Source of the DNA: Geomicrobium sp. JCM 19038
Lineage (GTDB): Bacteria > Bacillota > Bacilli > Bacillales > Marinococcaceae
NCBI RefSeq assembly: GCF_000698125.1
Contig: NZ_BAXA01000007.1
Span: forward strand, 124,001 to 188,000
DNA: 64,000 bases
Reading direction: 5' to 3'
A program made the position numbers and the translations under genes. Below are positions 20,065 to 33,111 of the stretch, piece by piece (the first letter of the stretch is position 1; each line of letters begins with the position of its first letter). A model generated the notes under the pieces. It worked only from the letters and a program-made list of their open reading frames with translations. It was not told the DNA's origin and ran no database searches.

Positions 20065-21571
20065 ATGAATTTAAAAAAGGTTGACTGGCCTGTTTTTGCA
20101 ATAAGTGGAGGGATTCTCTTATTGTTCGTTATTGCGTCAATCATCGACGTACAAGCAGTTAGTCAATTTGTGAATGTAACTTTCGAAGCGTCTGTATACT
20201 ACTTTGGTGGCTTCTGGCAGTTGCTCCTTCTCGTCATGTTAGGTGCAGCACTAGTTATTGCTTTTTCAAAGTACGGCAAAGTACGGATTGGAAATAGAGA
20301 TCAAGTTGAAATGAGCACATTTCGATGGATTTCAGTGATTACAATTTCTCTGCTAGGTGCAGGTGGGGTCTTCTGGGCAGCATCTGAACCGATGTATTAC
20401 TTTATGGATGTGCCACCGGTTCACAACGACATTGAAGCAGCAACGCAGGCGGCAATTGCTCCGGCAATGGCTCAAGCTTTTGTGAGTTGGGGGATGGGAG
20501 CATGGGCTGTGCTCGGTACGACGGGTGCGATTGTACTCATGTATGCGGTCTATCATAAAGGGATGCCAATGAAGCCTCGCTCCCTGTTGTACCCGTTTTT
20601 GGTAAACGAATTGCAAACCATAAGCTCGGGTCAGTCATTGATGCATTTTGTGTCATTGCGGTCGCAGCAGGTACAATCGGTCCAATTGGTATTTTAGCTC
20701 TACAAGTGAGCTACGGAATGGATTCATTATTTGCAATTCCTGATAACTTTTTAGTGCAAGTATCTGTTATTGCTTTTTTACTTTTTATTGTTATCATTTC
20801 AGCAGTTACAGGGATTCACAAAGGAATTCAATGGTTAAGTAAAATTAATATTATTATTGTGTTCATCTTAGCGGCTGTTATTATGTTATTCGGTGCTGGG
20901 GCATTTATTATTGATACGTTTATCTCATCCTTTGGATTTTACATCAATAACTTTGTAACGCTTCACACGTACCGGGGTGACAATGACTGGTTAGGTTTTT
21001 GGATGTTGTTCTTCTTTGCATGGTTCATTGGGTTTGCACCGATGATGACGATGCTCATTGCAAGAATTTCAAGAGGACGTACAATCAGAGAGATCATCAT
21101 GCAGTTGCTGTGATTTCTCCACTAATTACGAATTTCTGGTTTAGTGTTGTTGGTGGGTCTGGGATCTTTTATGAGATGGAGAATCCGGGAAGCGTCTCTG
21201 GTCCCCTTGATGAAGGCGGATTGCCAGCAGCAATTATAGCAATTGCAGAGCAAATGCCATTTGCCGTCATTATGCCATTTCTCTTCTTAATTCTTGCGAT
21301 CCTCTTTGTCATTACAACAGCAGATAGCATGACGTATTCCATTTCAATGAGTATGACAGGAGAAGGAAATCCTCCGAAGTTCATGCGTGTTTTCTGGGCG
21401 AGTATCATGGCGGTAGTAGCGGCAATTCTAATCTTTATTGGTGAAGGTAGTATTGATGCATTGCAATCGTTTATCGTCGTAACTGCAGTACCGGTTGCAC
21501 TCTTAATTACACCGTCAATCTGGCATGCACCAAAGATTGCAAAAGAACTTTGGCGTGAACAAAATAAATAA
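20065..21571 (+). CDS. BCCT-family (betaine/carnitine/choline-like) transporter (two one-base frameshifts)
   Basis: This secondary transporter is 502 aa after repair, with about 12 hydrophobic segments. GAGGVFWAASEPMYYF is the conserved TM3-4 loop. ARISRGRTIREI follows TM8, and the C-terminal half has TTADSMTYSISMSM. Breaks lie near 20591 (C run; the continuation reads PVFGKRIANHKLG) and 21101 (IIMAVAVISPLI). The usual TM8 W-T-x-x-Y-W-x-W-W is replaced by a run reading WMLFFFAWF, so the aromatic substrate box differs and betaine specificity is doubtful. The SD is weak and distant (AAGGAAGG); an upstream extension to 19939 lacks BCCT character. Confidence 0.82.
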
Positions 21572-21630
21572 TGGTAAAATATGCATGAATTAAATCCCCC
21601 TTTTCCATACTAAGGATGAGGGGGATTGTT

Positions 21631-22011
21631 ATGCCAAAAGATCAGAATTTCATTGAAGAAGTATTGCTCGACTATAAAGAAGGCATGGATTATGTTTCGG
21701 AACAATTGCCTCGGTTGACCCGGAAATATCACGCGTTTACAGAAGTGTGTTTTACTAAAGGGAAGCTGCAAACGAAAGAGAAACAACTGATGGCGCTTGC
21801 GATTAGTGTGGCAATGAATGATGACTATTGCATGGTTTATCATACAAAAATGTGTGTAGATGAAGGGGCGACAGAGGCTGAGATCCTTGAAGCGGTAGGT
21901 GTAGCAGCTGCTTTTCGAGCGGGACCTTCGTTAAGTCAGGCAGCCACGCTTGTTCGAGATGCAATTGAAGCTTTTGAGAAAGAGCAAGATTCATCGAGTA
22001 ATGACAATTAA
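21631..22011 (+). CDS. yurZ: YurZ-like carboxymuconolactone decarboxylase-fold protein
   Basis: This is a small AhpD/CMD-fold protein (126 aa from the ATG at 21631, which follows SD GAGGGGG; an ATG at 21616 overlaps the SD). The helix pair KEKQLMALAISVAMNDDYCMVYH carries one Cys and a His in a C-x-x-x-H arrangement instead of the CxxC of peroxidase-linked AhpD. It lies just upstream of sufC, as yurZ does in B. subtilis. The function is unknown; redox activity is uncertain. Confidence 0.78.
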   Translation: MPKDQNFIEEVLLDYKEGMDYVSEQLPRLTRKYHAFTEVCFTKGKLQTKEKQLMALAISVAMNDDYCMVYHTKMCVDEGATEAEILEAVGVAAAFRAGPSLSQAATLVRDAIEAFEKEQDSSSNDN

Positions 22012-22069
22012 GCAATCCGTTGAACAAATGCAATCCATTGAAACCTGTAGAATAAACCTGCATAATGGG

Positions 22070-22100
22070 AAAAGAGAATCCAGAGCGGTTCTCTTTTTTA
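22070..22100 (+). terminator. Intrinsic terminator after yurZ
   Basis: AAAGAGAATCC (22071-22081) pairs with GGTTCTCTTT (22087-22096), followed by T residues. Confidence 0.75.
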
Positions 22101-22134
22101 CGAATACGCCCATGCTCTTGATGCGTGATTGAAT

Positions 22135-22170
22135 TTGTTATAAAATAAGAATGAGAATAGATTGAGAATA
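22135..22170 (+). promoter_or_regulatory. Candidate suf promoter with an 11-bp-spaced direct repeat
   Basis: TTGTTA (22135-22140), a 17-bp spacer and TAGATT (22158-22163) form a plausible promoter. Two identical TGAGAATA octamers (22152-22159 and 22163-22170) sit one helical turn apart over the -10. The octamers could be a regulator site; they only weakly resemble Fur-type hexamers. Confidence 0.4.
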
Positions 22171-22211
22171 TGCTACCTATTCGTTGTAGCTTAAATAAAT
22201 GGAGGTAGATT

Positions 22212-22997
22212 ATGACTGCATCAACATTAACGATCAAAGACTTACACGTTGAGATCGAAGGTAAAGAGATCGTAAAGGGCTTTAACTTAGAAATTTCTGG
22301 CGGCGAAATCCATGCCATTATGGGACCAAACGGAACAGGTAAATCAACACTTGCTTCTGCAATTATGGGGCACCCAAGTTACGAAATCACAAAAGGTAGC
22401 GTAAGCCTTGATGGTGAAGACGTTCTTGAAATGGAAGTTGACGAGCGCGCTCGTGCAGGGATGTTCCTTGCTATGCAATACCCGAGTGAAGTAACAGGCG
22501 TTACAACTTCTGATTTCCTTCGTACTGCTATTAACGCACACCGCGAAGAAGGCGACGAGATTCCATTAATGAAGTTCATCAAGAAGATGGACAAAAACAT
22601 GGAAACACTTGATATGAACGAACAGTTCTCAACTCGTTATTTGAACGAAGGTTTCTCTGGTGGAGAGAAGAAGCGTAACGAAATTCTTCAACTTCTTATG
22701 CTTGAACCAAAAATTGCGATCCTAGATGAAATTGACTCTGGTCTTGATATTGACGCACTTAAAGTCGTATCAAACGGAATTAACAACATGCGTGGAGAAA
22801 GCTTTGGTTGCCTCATCATCACTCACTACCAACGTCTACTCAACTACATCACACCAGATCACGTTCATGTGATGATGCAAGGACGTATTGTGAAGTCTGG
22901 CGACGCTAGTCTTGCTCAACGTCTTGAAGCAGAAGGTTATGACTGGATTAAAGAAGAGCTCGGAATCGAAGATGAGCGTGTAGGACAAGAAGCATAA
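22212..22997 (+). CDS. sufC: Fe-S assembly ATPase SufC
   Basis: SufC is the ABC-type ATPase of the SufBCD scaffold on which Fe-S clusters are assembled. It has Walker A GPNGTGKST, the signature FSGGEKKRNEI, Walker B IAILDEIDSGLD and the H-loop ITHY. The length of 261 aa is normal. SD GGAGGT lies before the ATG. It is the first gene of sufCDSUB, which is closed by a terminator at 27464. Confidence 0.97.
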   Translation: MTASTLTIKDLHVEIEGKEIVKGFNLEISGGEIHAIMGPNGTGKSTLASAIMGHPSYEITKGSVSLDGEDVLEMEVDERARAGMFLAMQYPSEVTGVTTSDFLRTAINAHREEGDEIPLMKFIKKMDKNMETLDMNEQFSTRYLNEGFSGGEKKRNEILQLLMLEPKIAILDEIDSGLDIDALKVVSNGINNMRGESFGCLIITHYQRLLNYITPDHVHVMMQGRIVKSGDASLAQRLEAEGYDWIKEELGIEDERVGQEA

Positions 22998-23015
22998 GAG
23001 ACGGAGGTGCAGAAT

Positions 23016-25979
<2,964 letters not shown>

Positions 25980-26025
25980 TAAGACCATCACCAAGCGGTG
26001 GTGATATTTGAAGGAGGTCTTTCAC

Positions 26026-27422
26026 ATGGCTAAGAAAATGCCTGAGATTGGCGAATACCAATATGGGTTTCATGATAAAGACGTTTCCATTTATCGTTCA
26101 GAACGTGGACTAACAGAAAACGTCGTTAGAGAAATTTCCAAGATTAAAGAAGAGCCTGAGTGGATGCTTGAGTTCCGTCTGAAATCATTGGAGCAGTTTT
26201 ACAAAATGCCAATGCCACAATGGGGCGGCGACTTAACTGAGCTTGATTTTGATGATATCACGTATTACGTAAAGCCTTCAGAGCGTTCTGAGAAATCTTG
26301 GGATGAAGTTCCTGAAGAGATTAAGAATACGTTTGATAAGCTTGGAATTCCTGAAGCTGAGCAAAAATACCTTGCAGGTGTTTCTGCACAGTACGAATCA
26401 GAAGTTGTTTATCACAATATGCAAGAAGACTTGGAAGAACAAGGCATTATCTTTAAGGATACAGATACTGCCTTAAAGAAAATGAAGACATTTTCCGTGA
26501 GCACTTTGCGACGGTTATTCCTCCAAGTGACAATAAGTTCTCAGCATTGAACTCTGCTGTATGGTCAGGTGGTTCATTCATCTACATGCCTAAAGGCGTG
26601 AAAGCTGATTCTCCACTTCAAGCGTATTTCAGAATTAACTCTGAGAACATGGGACAATTTGAGCGTACACTCATCATCGCGGACGAAGGAAGCTCCGTAC
26701 ACTACGTTGAAGGGTGTACAGCACCAGTTTATTCAACAAACTCACTTCACAGTGCGGTCGTTGAGATCATCGTTAAAAAGGACGCATACTGCCGTTACAC
26801 GACGATTCAAAACTGGGCTCCAAACATTTACAACCTCGTAACGAAGCGTGCGACAGCTGGTGCTGGCGCTACGATGGAGTGGGTTGACGGGAACATCGGT
26901 TCAAAACTTACGATGAAATACCCTTCAATCATCATGACAGGCGAAGGCGCTCGTGGTAACGTTCTTTCAATTGCAATTGCAGGAAAGGGCCAACACCAAG
27001 ATGCAGGTGCAAAAGCATACCACTTAGCACCAAACTGTTCTTCAACGATTGTTTCGAAATCAATTTCGAAGCAAGGCGGTAAAGTATCATACCGCGGAAT
27101 CTCTCACTTCGGACGTAAGTCTCAAGGATCGAAGTCGAAGATTGAGTGTGATACGTTGATCATGGATAACGAGTCAACTTCTGACACAATTCCATACAAC
27201 GAGATCTTCAACGATGACATCATGCTTGAGCACGAAGCAACGGTATCGAAAGTTTCTGAGGAGCAACTCTTCTACTTGATGAGCCGTGGTCTAAACGAAG
27301 AAGAAGCAACAGAAATGATCGTAATGGGCTTTATCGAGCCATTCACGAAAGAACTTCCAATGGAGTATGCGGTTGAAATGAACCGTTTGATCCGTTTCGA
27401 GATGGAAGGTTCGATTGGTTAA
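26026..27422 (+). CDS. sufB: Fe-S assembly scaffold SufB (one-base frameshift)
   Basis: SufB is the core scaffold subunit that binds the nascent cluster. The ATG at 26026 has SD GAAGGAGG. The frame breaks near 26480 in an A run: DTALKK continues as [20 protein letters not shown] in the next frame. Restoring one base gives 465 aa, a typical SufB length. The GCTAP motif with its Cys and the C-terminal [20 protein letters not shown] are present. It is the last gene of the operon. An inactivating mutation in this essential gene is unlikely, which supports a sequencing error. Confidence 0.95.
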
Positions 27423-27463
27423 TTCATTTCTCTCTAGATTTCATAGAGGTTAAACATTAAGAG

Positions 27464-27504
27464 AGAGTTTACGTAGGCTCGTGCCTATGTAAACTCTTTT
27501 TTTT
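27464..27504 (+). terminator. Terminator of sufCDSUB
   Basis: GAGTTTACGTAGGC and GCCTATGTAAACTC (one wobble) with a TCGT loop, followed by eight T. Confidence 0.95.
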
Positions 27505-27533
27505 CACATCGGTATGTAGTAGGGGGGAAACGT

Positions 27534-28820
27534 ATGAAAAGGTGGTTTTTGTTGATAATTAGTTTTATGCTGATCCCTTCTTGTGAAGACCAAATGAGTT
27601 TTCTACCTGGTGGGGGCACAAGTGCAGACAATCAAGGGGTCACCAGTACATATGACATGAAGTTAGAGCAAAAAGACGATTACTATCGTGCAACGGTTTC
27701 AATTGATGTTCGGAATGATTCAAACGATTCATGGAATGAATTATTGTTTTATTTCGAACATTACTTGCAACCTTTCGACATTAAAGTAACGGTTAATGGG
27801 GATGAAGCAGAGACGAGACAAGTCCAATCACGCTTTGCGATTGACCTAGATGACTACATTCGTCCGAATGACCGCGCTGTTGTTGAGTTATCGTATCAAT
27901 TTTATCCGGGAGAAACGGGGAGCGTTCAAGCGATTCGACCTTGGTACCCTTTGCTTGGAAATTATGTTCAAGGGGAATGGCAAGTGTTTGAATCGAACGA
28001 TACTTATAATATGATGGCTCGATTAGTGAAAAGTGATTATACGCTGACGTATGATTTACCAGGCAAACAGGTGATAACATCTTCAGGAGAAAAGGTAGAC
28101 GAATCAACGATTGAGATTGAAGATACAGATGTTTTTTCGACCATAGTAATGCCTGAAGAGATTAATGAAATAGAAACAACAGTTGGTGATACAAATGTTT
28201 TGTCAGTTAACGTTCAGCCATCGGATGTTGAAATTGCCTTAGAAAAAATAGAACAGTTGGAGGCGATCATCGGTCCTTATCCAGGTGATCAACTGATTTT
28301 CGTCGAAGATGAACTTCAGACTATGTTTAACTCGCCGGGAACGTTTGTTCATCGAACAAACATGCAAGGGAGCGGTGAAAGCGGATGGATGGTATATGAA
28401 CTTATTCAACTTTGGTATGATTCTATCCATTTAGAAGATCCACAAACCGATTTGTGGATTAAGAATGTACTAGCAGCGATGACTCTGGAAACGTTTAATG
28501 GCGGTGTCAATGCTGAAGCTCTTCGATCGCAAATGGACGAAGAGGTGGAGTACGTTCTACCCGTAAATCTTCATCGTGAAGATTATAACAACGATGAAAT
28601 TCATCTCTTTACTCAAGTTCTACCAAGAGCAGCCCTTTGGGAATTAATTGAAGAGAATTGGCAAGATGAGAACGAGCAGGATGCTCCCAAACAATTTTTA
28701 TCGGAATTCAGCAACGAGTTTATGGGTAAGCAGATTTCTACAGAGGAAATGGCAGAATTTTTATGTGAGTACTTTGCGATCACTGAAGAAGAATTGCACA
28801 ATTACATCGTAATTGAATGA
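27534..28820 (+). CDS. Lipoprotein resembling M1 aminopeptidases but lacking the zinc motif
   Basis: The 428-residue protein has a signal peptide with a lipobox-like IPSC (Cys17), so it is probably a membrane-anchored lipoprotein. An N-terminal beta domain (YRATVSIDVRNDSNDSWNELLF) resembles the saddle domain of M1 peptidases. Where M1 enzymes have HExxH followed by a downstream Glu, this protein reads Y288-E-L-I-Q292 in MVYELIQLWYDSI. Both His ligands are therefore replaced, and catalysis by the M1 mechanism is not expected. It is a single gene between the suf terminator and the DUF72 gene. The match to M1 is by pattern only. Confidence 0.6.
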   Translation: MKRWFLLIISFMLIPSCEDQMSFLPGGGTSADNQGVTSTYDMKLEQKDDYYRATVSIDVRNDSNDSWNELLFYFEHYLQPFDIKVTVNGDEAETRQVQSRFAIDLDDYIRPNDRAVVELSYQFYPGETGSVQAIRPWYPLLGNYVQGEWQVFESNDTYNMMARLVKSDYTLTYDLPGKQVITSSGEKVDESTIEIEDTDVFSTIVMPEEINEIETTVGDTNVLSVNVQPSDVEIALEKIEQLEAIIGPYPGDQLIFVEDELQTMFNSPGTFVHRTNMQGSGESGWMVYELIQLWYDSIHLEDPQTDLWIKNVLAAMTLETFNGGVNAEALRSQMDEEVEYVLPVNLHREDYNNDEIHLFTQVLPRAALWELIEENWQDENEQDAPKQFLSEFSNEFMGKQISTEEMAEFLCEYFAITEEELHNYIVIE

Positions 28821-28875
28821 AATGCACAACGCTCTCATGATAAACTAGAACAATAGAGAGCGAGCGGTGATTGAG

Positions 28876-29739
28876 ATGATTTATGTAGGATTAACGGGTT
28901 GGGGAGACCACGACCAATTGTATACAGATCAGACGAGAGCAACAGATAAACTGTCTACGTATGCGAGTTTTTTTCCGACGGTTGAAGTTGATAGTACGTA
29001 TTATGCAGTTCAACCACATTCTACGTGGCAAAAGTGGATGGATGAAACGCCTGATAACTTCAGGTTCATCGTCAAAGCATACGCTGGGATGACGGGGCAG
29101 TTACAAGAAAAGCGTCCTTTTGATTCGGAAGCAGTTATGTTTCAAGCATTTAAGGAGTCGTTACATCCAGTCATGGAGTCTGGAAAGTTAGCGATGGTGC
29201 TTTGCCAATATCCGCCTTGGTTTGATTGTACGAAAGAGAATGTCCAAACACTTCGACAGATGCGAGCGTACTTAGATGGCTTGCCTGTTGCGGTAGAATT
29301 TCGTCATCAAAGTTGGTATGAGGAACACTATAGACAGAAGACGATTCAATTTCTATCAGAACATCAGTTTATTCACTCTGTGTGCGATGAGCCACAAGCG
29401 GGTGTTGGCTCAATTCCGATTGTACCGATCGTGACAACGAAGGGAAAGACGCTCATTCGACTTCACGGTCGTAACCGAGCAGGTTGGCGCAAGGAGACCG
29501 CAGGAGCGAATTGGAGAAAAGTTCGTTATCTTTACGATTACAACCTAGAAGAAATCGATCAATGGATTGAATACGCCGAGCAGTTACACGCACAATCAGA
29601 GGACATTTATGTTATTTTTAACAACAACTCCGGCGGACATGCCTCTGGTAATGCACGAACGTATATGAAGCGTGCGAATTTATCGTATGAAGGGTTAGCA
29701 CCGAAGCAATTGTCCCTTTTCAGCGAAGAAGAGCGGTGA
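28876..29739 (+). CDS. yunF: DUF72 family protein (YunF-like)
   Basis: A DUF72 TIM-barrel-like protein of 287 aa. Signatures are YVGLTGWGDHDQLY at the N-terminus, FFPTVEVDSTYYAV, FRFIVKAYAGMTG, VAVEFRHQSWY and the C-terminal YVIFNNNSGGHASGNA. The ATG at 28876 follows a GGTGA SD and is preferred over an in-frame GTG at 28867. yunD starts 5 bases downstream, as part of the yun neighbourhood. The biochemical role of DUF72 is unknown. Confidence 0.88.
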   Translation: MIYVGLTGWGDHDQLYTDQTRATDKLSTYASFFPTVEVDSTYYAVQPHSTWQKWMDETPDNFRFIVKAYAGMTGQLQEKRPFDSEAVMFQAFKESLHPVMESGKLAMVLCQYPPWFDCTKENVQTLRQMRAYLDGLPVAVEFRHQSWYEEHYRQKTIQFLSEHQFIHSVCDEPQAGVGSIPIVPIVTTKGKTLIRLHGRNRAGWRKETAGANWRKVRYLYDYNLEEIDQWIEYAEQLHAQSEDIYVIFNNNSGGHASGNARTYMKRANLSYEGLAPKQLSLFSEEER

Positions 29740-29743
29740 GAGT

Positions 29744-31137
29744 TTGAGTAAAGAGACCGTATTTTTTTACCATACCAATGACTTGCATAGCCAACTTTCA
29801 CAATGGCCGAAGATTGTCCACTACCTCGAGACAAAAAAAGTTCTTCATGAAGATCGAAATGAAGACGTTTTGTTTTTTGACTTAGGGGATCATGCGGATC
29901 GTGTTCATGCCATTACAGAAGCGACAAGTGGACAAGGCAACATCGAACTACTCAATGCATCACCCGTTAATTATGTGACGATCGGCAACAATGAAGGTAT
30001 CACGTTCTCGAAAGACAGCTTAGATCATTTGTATGATCAAGCGAAGTTCGACGTAATCGTTGCGAATTTGTTCAATGAAAATCATGTTCGACCGTCGTGG
30101 TGTGTACCAAGTCGCATCCATACACTTCAAAGTGGCACAACAATTGGCATGCTCGGCTTAACGGCAGCCTTTTACCCATTTTATACAGAGCTTGGCTGGG
30201 TTATTGAAGACCCAATCGTAACGTTGGAGAGAGAATTGCCAGTGTTAAAACAGCAATGTGATGTTGTCGTCTTGCTTTCACACCTCGGATATTTCATGGA
30301 TGAACGAATTGCAGCGGACTATGATATTGATGTAATCCTCGGTGCGCACACGCATCATCGATTAGATCCCGCAATAGAAGTTGAGGGTACTTTGATCGCT
30401 CAGACGGGGAAGCTTGGAACTGACCTTGGAAAAATCACGTTGCAGATTGATCAACGGCAAGTGACTGCGAAAGAAGGTACCCTTCAATCAATTGACGCTG
30501 TTGCTGAAAGCTCGTTGGCAACGGAAGCCGTGTTAGAGCGTTTACAACAGTCCGCAGATGCATCGTTTCGTGAAGGGGTTGCCGTGTTGAATCGCCCGCT
30601 AGACATTTCTTGGACGGAACCCTCAACGTTTGCGTCATTTTTAGTCGAATATTTACGGCAGTGGTGCAACACGGAGATCTCCATGATGCACAGCGGCATC
30701 ATTTTAGCGTCTCTACGTGAAGGGGCTGTTACGAAAGGTGATTTGCACCGGATTTGCCCCATCCAATCAATCCTTGTATCGTTGAAGTGAAAGGAAGCAA
30801 CATCAAAACAGCGATTGAACGGTCGTTTACGAGTGAAATGGTTCATTTACCATTAAAAGGCTATGGATTTAGGGGGGTAAAGCTTGGGATAATGGTGTTT
30901 GCTGGGTTAAACGTTGAAGTCATTGAAGCAACGGAAGGTGAATACGAGGTTCTTTCTATTTTAAAAGACGGAAACCCTCTTCTAGAAGACAAATGGTATA
31001 CGATTGCTGTGCCAGATATGTTAACGTTTGGGAATCTTTATCCTGAGATTGTGCAAAGTACATCAAAACGATATATGATGCCAGAACTTATTCGTGACGT
31101 TTTGTTGTGGGCGCTAATGAAAAACACTGAATCATGA
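29744..31137 (+). CDS. yunD: YunD-like metallophosphatase/5'-nucleotidase (one-base frameshift)
   Basis: This is a calcineurin-like phosphoesterase joined to a C-terminal 5'-nucleotidase domain, 464 aa after repair. Metal motifs are FYHTNDLHSQ, FFDLGDHADR, TIGNNE, VLLSHLGY and LGAHTHHRLD. It starts with TTG at 29744 close to SD GGTGAG. The frame breaks near 30755, where HRICP continues as HPINPCIVEVKGSNIK; one C in a C run restores it. No signal peptide is seen, so it is cytoplasmic. It is closed by a terminator at 31144-31168. Confidence 0.9.
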
Positions 31138-31143
31138 CTACTT

Positions 31144-31168
31144 GCCTATACGAAGAAAATAGGCTTTT
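31144..31168 (+). terminator. Short terminator after yunD
   Basis: GCCTAT (31144-31149) pairs with ATAGGC (31159-31164), followed by four T. Confidence 0.55.
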
Positions 31169-31214
31169 CATAGACTACTAAGAATGACTGATATTCGTGA
31201 AAGGCGGGGGTTAA

Positions 31215-31517
31215 ATGTTAGAAATGGAACCGGTCGAAATTGATGGGCAACTGTTTAGTGCTGTATCAATGAAGTTACCGAAAACGAACTTTATGGCAGT
31301 GACGAACAGCGTAGGGTACATTATGTGCGGGGCACTCGATGTACAACTATTAAATGATAAACTAAAAGACCGTGGCATTGTCGCTGGTCGCGCAGTAGGT
31401 GTTAGAACGATAGATCAACTCCTTGATGCGCCGCTTGAATCGGTGACGATTGCTGCAGAAGAGTTGGGAATTACAGTCGGAATGACAGGCCGAGAAGCTT
31501 TATTGAAAATGAAATAA
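31215..31517 (+). CDS. yunC: YunC, DUF1805 protein
   Basis: The 100-residue DUF1805 protein has the pattern [20 protein letters not shown], then the [20 protein letters not shown] segment and a C-terminal [19 protein letters not shown] lies before the ATG. It is next to yunD, as in B. subtilis. Function unknown. Confidence 0.92.
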   Translation: MLEMEPVEIDGQLFSAVSMKLPKTNFMAVTNSVGYIMCGALDVQLLNDKLKDRGIVAGRAVGVRTIDQLLDAPLESVTIAAEELGITVGMTGREALLKMK

Positions 31518-31525
31518 TAGCATCT

Positions 31526-31551
31526 GCGCACCAATATTCATATTGGTGCGC
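31526..31551. repeat. Perfect 11-bp hairpin between yunC and thyA
   Basis: GCGCACCAATA and TATTGGTGCGC flank a TTCA loop. No T tract follows on either strand, so a processing or stability element is as likely as a terminator. Confidence 0.6.
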
Positions 31552-31573
31552 CATCTATAAAGGGGTACAAATA

Positions 31574-32536
31574 ATGAGTAAGAGCGAACAGCAATATTTA
31601 GATCTTCTCCAAGATGTATTGAACAATGGCGATAAAAAATCCGATCGGACAGGCACGGGTACAATTTCAGCTTTTGGTAAGCAAATGCGCTTTGATTTGT
31701 CTGAAGGATTTCCAATGCTTACGACGAAGCGCGTGCCATTCAAATTAATCAAAAGCGAATTGCTCTGGTTTTTAAAAGGCATGACGAACATTCAATATTT
31801 GCTGAAGCATAACAACAACATTTGGAATGAATGGGCATTTGAGAGGTATGTGGCGAGTGACGCCTACACCGGACCTGATATGAAAGACTTCGCCCTTCGC
31901 GCTGAACAAGACGAGCAGTTTAAAGAAGTGTACTTACGAGAAATGGCGTCGTTCAAAGAACAAGTTTTGACTGATGATGCGTTTGCAGCGAAGTACGGGG
32001 AACTCGGGGACATTTACGGAAAACAGTGGCGAGCGTGGAAGACGACAACAGATGAGACGATTGATCAAATCGCAGACGTCATTGACATGATTAAAACAAA
32101 CCCGAATTCAAGGCGTTTAATCGTATCTGCTTGGAATCCAGAAGACGTCCCTACGATGGCATTACCACCATGCCACACGTTGTTCCAGTTTTACGTTGCC
32201 GATGGCAAGCTGTCATGTCAGCTGTATCAACGTTCAGCGGACCTATTTTTAGGTGTTCCGTTTAATATTGCAAGCTACGCGTTGTTGACACATCTGATTG
32301 CTAAAGAGTGTGGTCTAGATGTTGGTGAATTCGTTCATACCATTGGTGATGCTCACATTTATGCGAATCACATCGATCAAGTGAACGAACAATTATCAAG
32401 AGAGATGAAGGCTCTACCTGAATTAGTCATTCAAGAACAAGCGTTAGAGCGATCAATCTTTGATTTTGATATCGACGATATTGTACTAAAAGGATATGAG
32501 CCACACCCTACGATTAAAGCGCCGATTGCGGTTTAA
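31574..32536 (+). CDS. thyA: Thymidylate synthase
   Basis: ThyA makes dTMP from dUMP using methylene-THF. The 320-residue protein has the long form with an insertion of about 50 residues after the first third, similar in length to the Lactobacillus casei enzyme. The catalytic cysteine is C200 in [12 protein letters not shown], and dUMP contacts [17 protein letters not shown] are present. Dihydrofolate reductase follows 16 bases downstream, forming the usual folate-recycling pair. Confidence 0.97.
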   Translation: MSKSEQQYLDLLQDVLNNGDKKSDRTGTGTISAFGKQMRFDLSEGFPMLTTKRVPFKLIKSELLWFLKGMTNIQYLLKHNNNIWNEWAFERYVASDAYTGPDMKDFALRAEQDEQFKEVYLREMASFKEQVLTDDAFAAKYGELGDIYGKQWRAWKTTTDETIDQIADVIDMIKTNPNSRRLIVSAWNPEDVPTMALPPCHTLFQFYVADGKLSCQLYQRSADLFLGVPFNIASYALLTHLIAKECGLDVGEFVHTIGDAHIYANHIDQVNEQLSREMKALPELVIQEQALERSIFDFDIDDIVLKGYEPHPTIKAPIAV

Positions 32537-32551
32537 GGAGGCAAAGAACAC

Positions 32552-33040
32552 ATGCTACTATCTATGATTGTCGCACATGATTTCAATCGTGGGATTGGAA
32601 AAGACAATAAGATGCCTTGGCACTTACCAGCTGACTTTAAATATTTGAAAGAAGTGACGACCGGTCACGCCCTCATTATGGGGCGCTCTACGTTCGAATC
32701 CATCGGCAAACCGTTACCGAAGCGTCGCAACATCGTTATTACGAGTCAAACGGATTGGTCATTTGAAGGAACAGAAGTTGTCCAGTCGCTAGACGAAGCA
32801 ATAGAGCGTTGTAAGGATGAAGAGGAAGCCTTTATCTTTGGAGGTAGTTCGGTGTACGAACAAGCGATTGATCGTGTCGAGAAAATCTATGTTACGGAAA
32901 TCGAAGCTTCGTTTGACGTAGATCGCTACTTCCCTGATTACAAAAACGGTGAGTGGAAACTAACGTGGGAGAAATCAGGAACCGTTGATGAAAAGAACAA
33001 GTATCCACATACGTTTAAGCAATACGAACGAGAGAAATAA
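32552..33040 (+). CDS. dfrA: Dihydrofolate reductase
   Basis: DHFR regenerates THF from the DHF made by ThyA. The 162-residue sequence has the expected IVAHDFNRGIGKDNKMPWHL substrate loop, the ALIMGRSTFESIGKPLP segment and FIFGGSSVYEQAI. It is co-transcribed with thyA; SD AAGGAGG lies 10 bases before the ATG. Confidence 0.97.
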   Translation: MLLSMIVAHDFNRGIGKDNKMPWHLPADFKYLKEVTTGHALIMGRSTFESIGKPLPKRRNIVITSQTDWSFEGTEVVQSLDEAIERCKDEEEAFIFGGSSVYEQAIDRVEKIYVTEIEASFDVDRYFPDYKNGEWKLTWEKSGTVDEKNKYPHTFKQYEREK

Positions 33041-33111
33041 ATTGTAACGGAATTCTCATGGTTGAACACGTCCCTTCCTGCATATACATCATGCTAGGAG
33101 GGGATTTTTGT

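Noticed and set aside
20591-21101. Programmed ribosomal frameshifting in the BCCT gene (and similar breaks elsewhere)
   Set aside because: There are no slippery heptamers with downstream pseudoknots, and more than twenty genes show the same one-base loss, so a sequence error is the simpler explanation.
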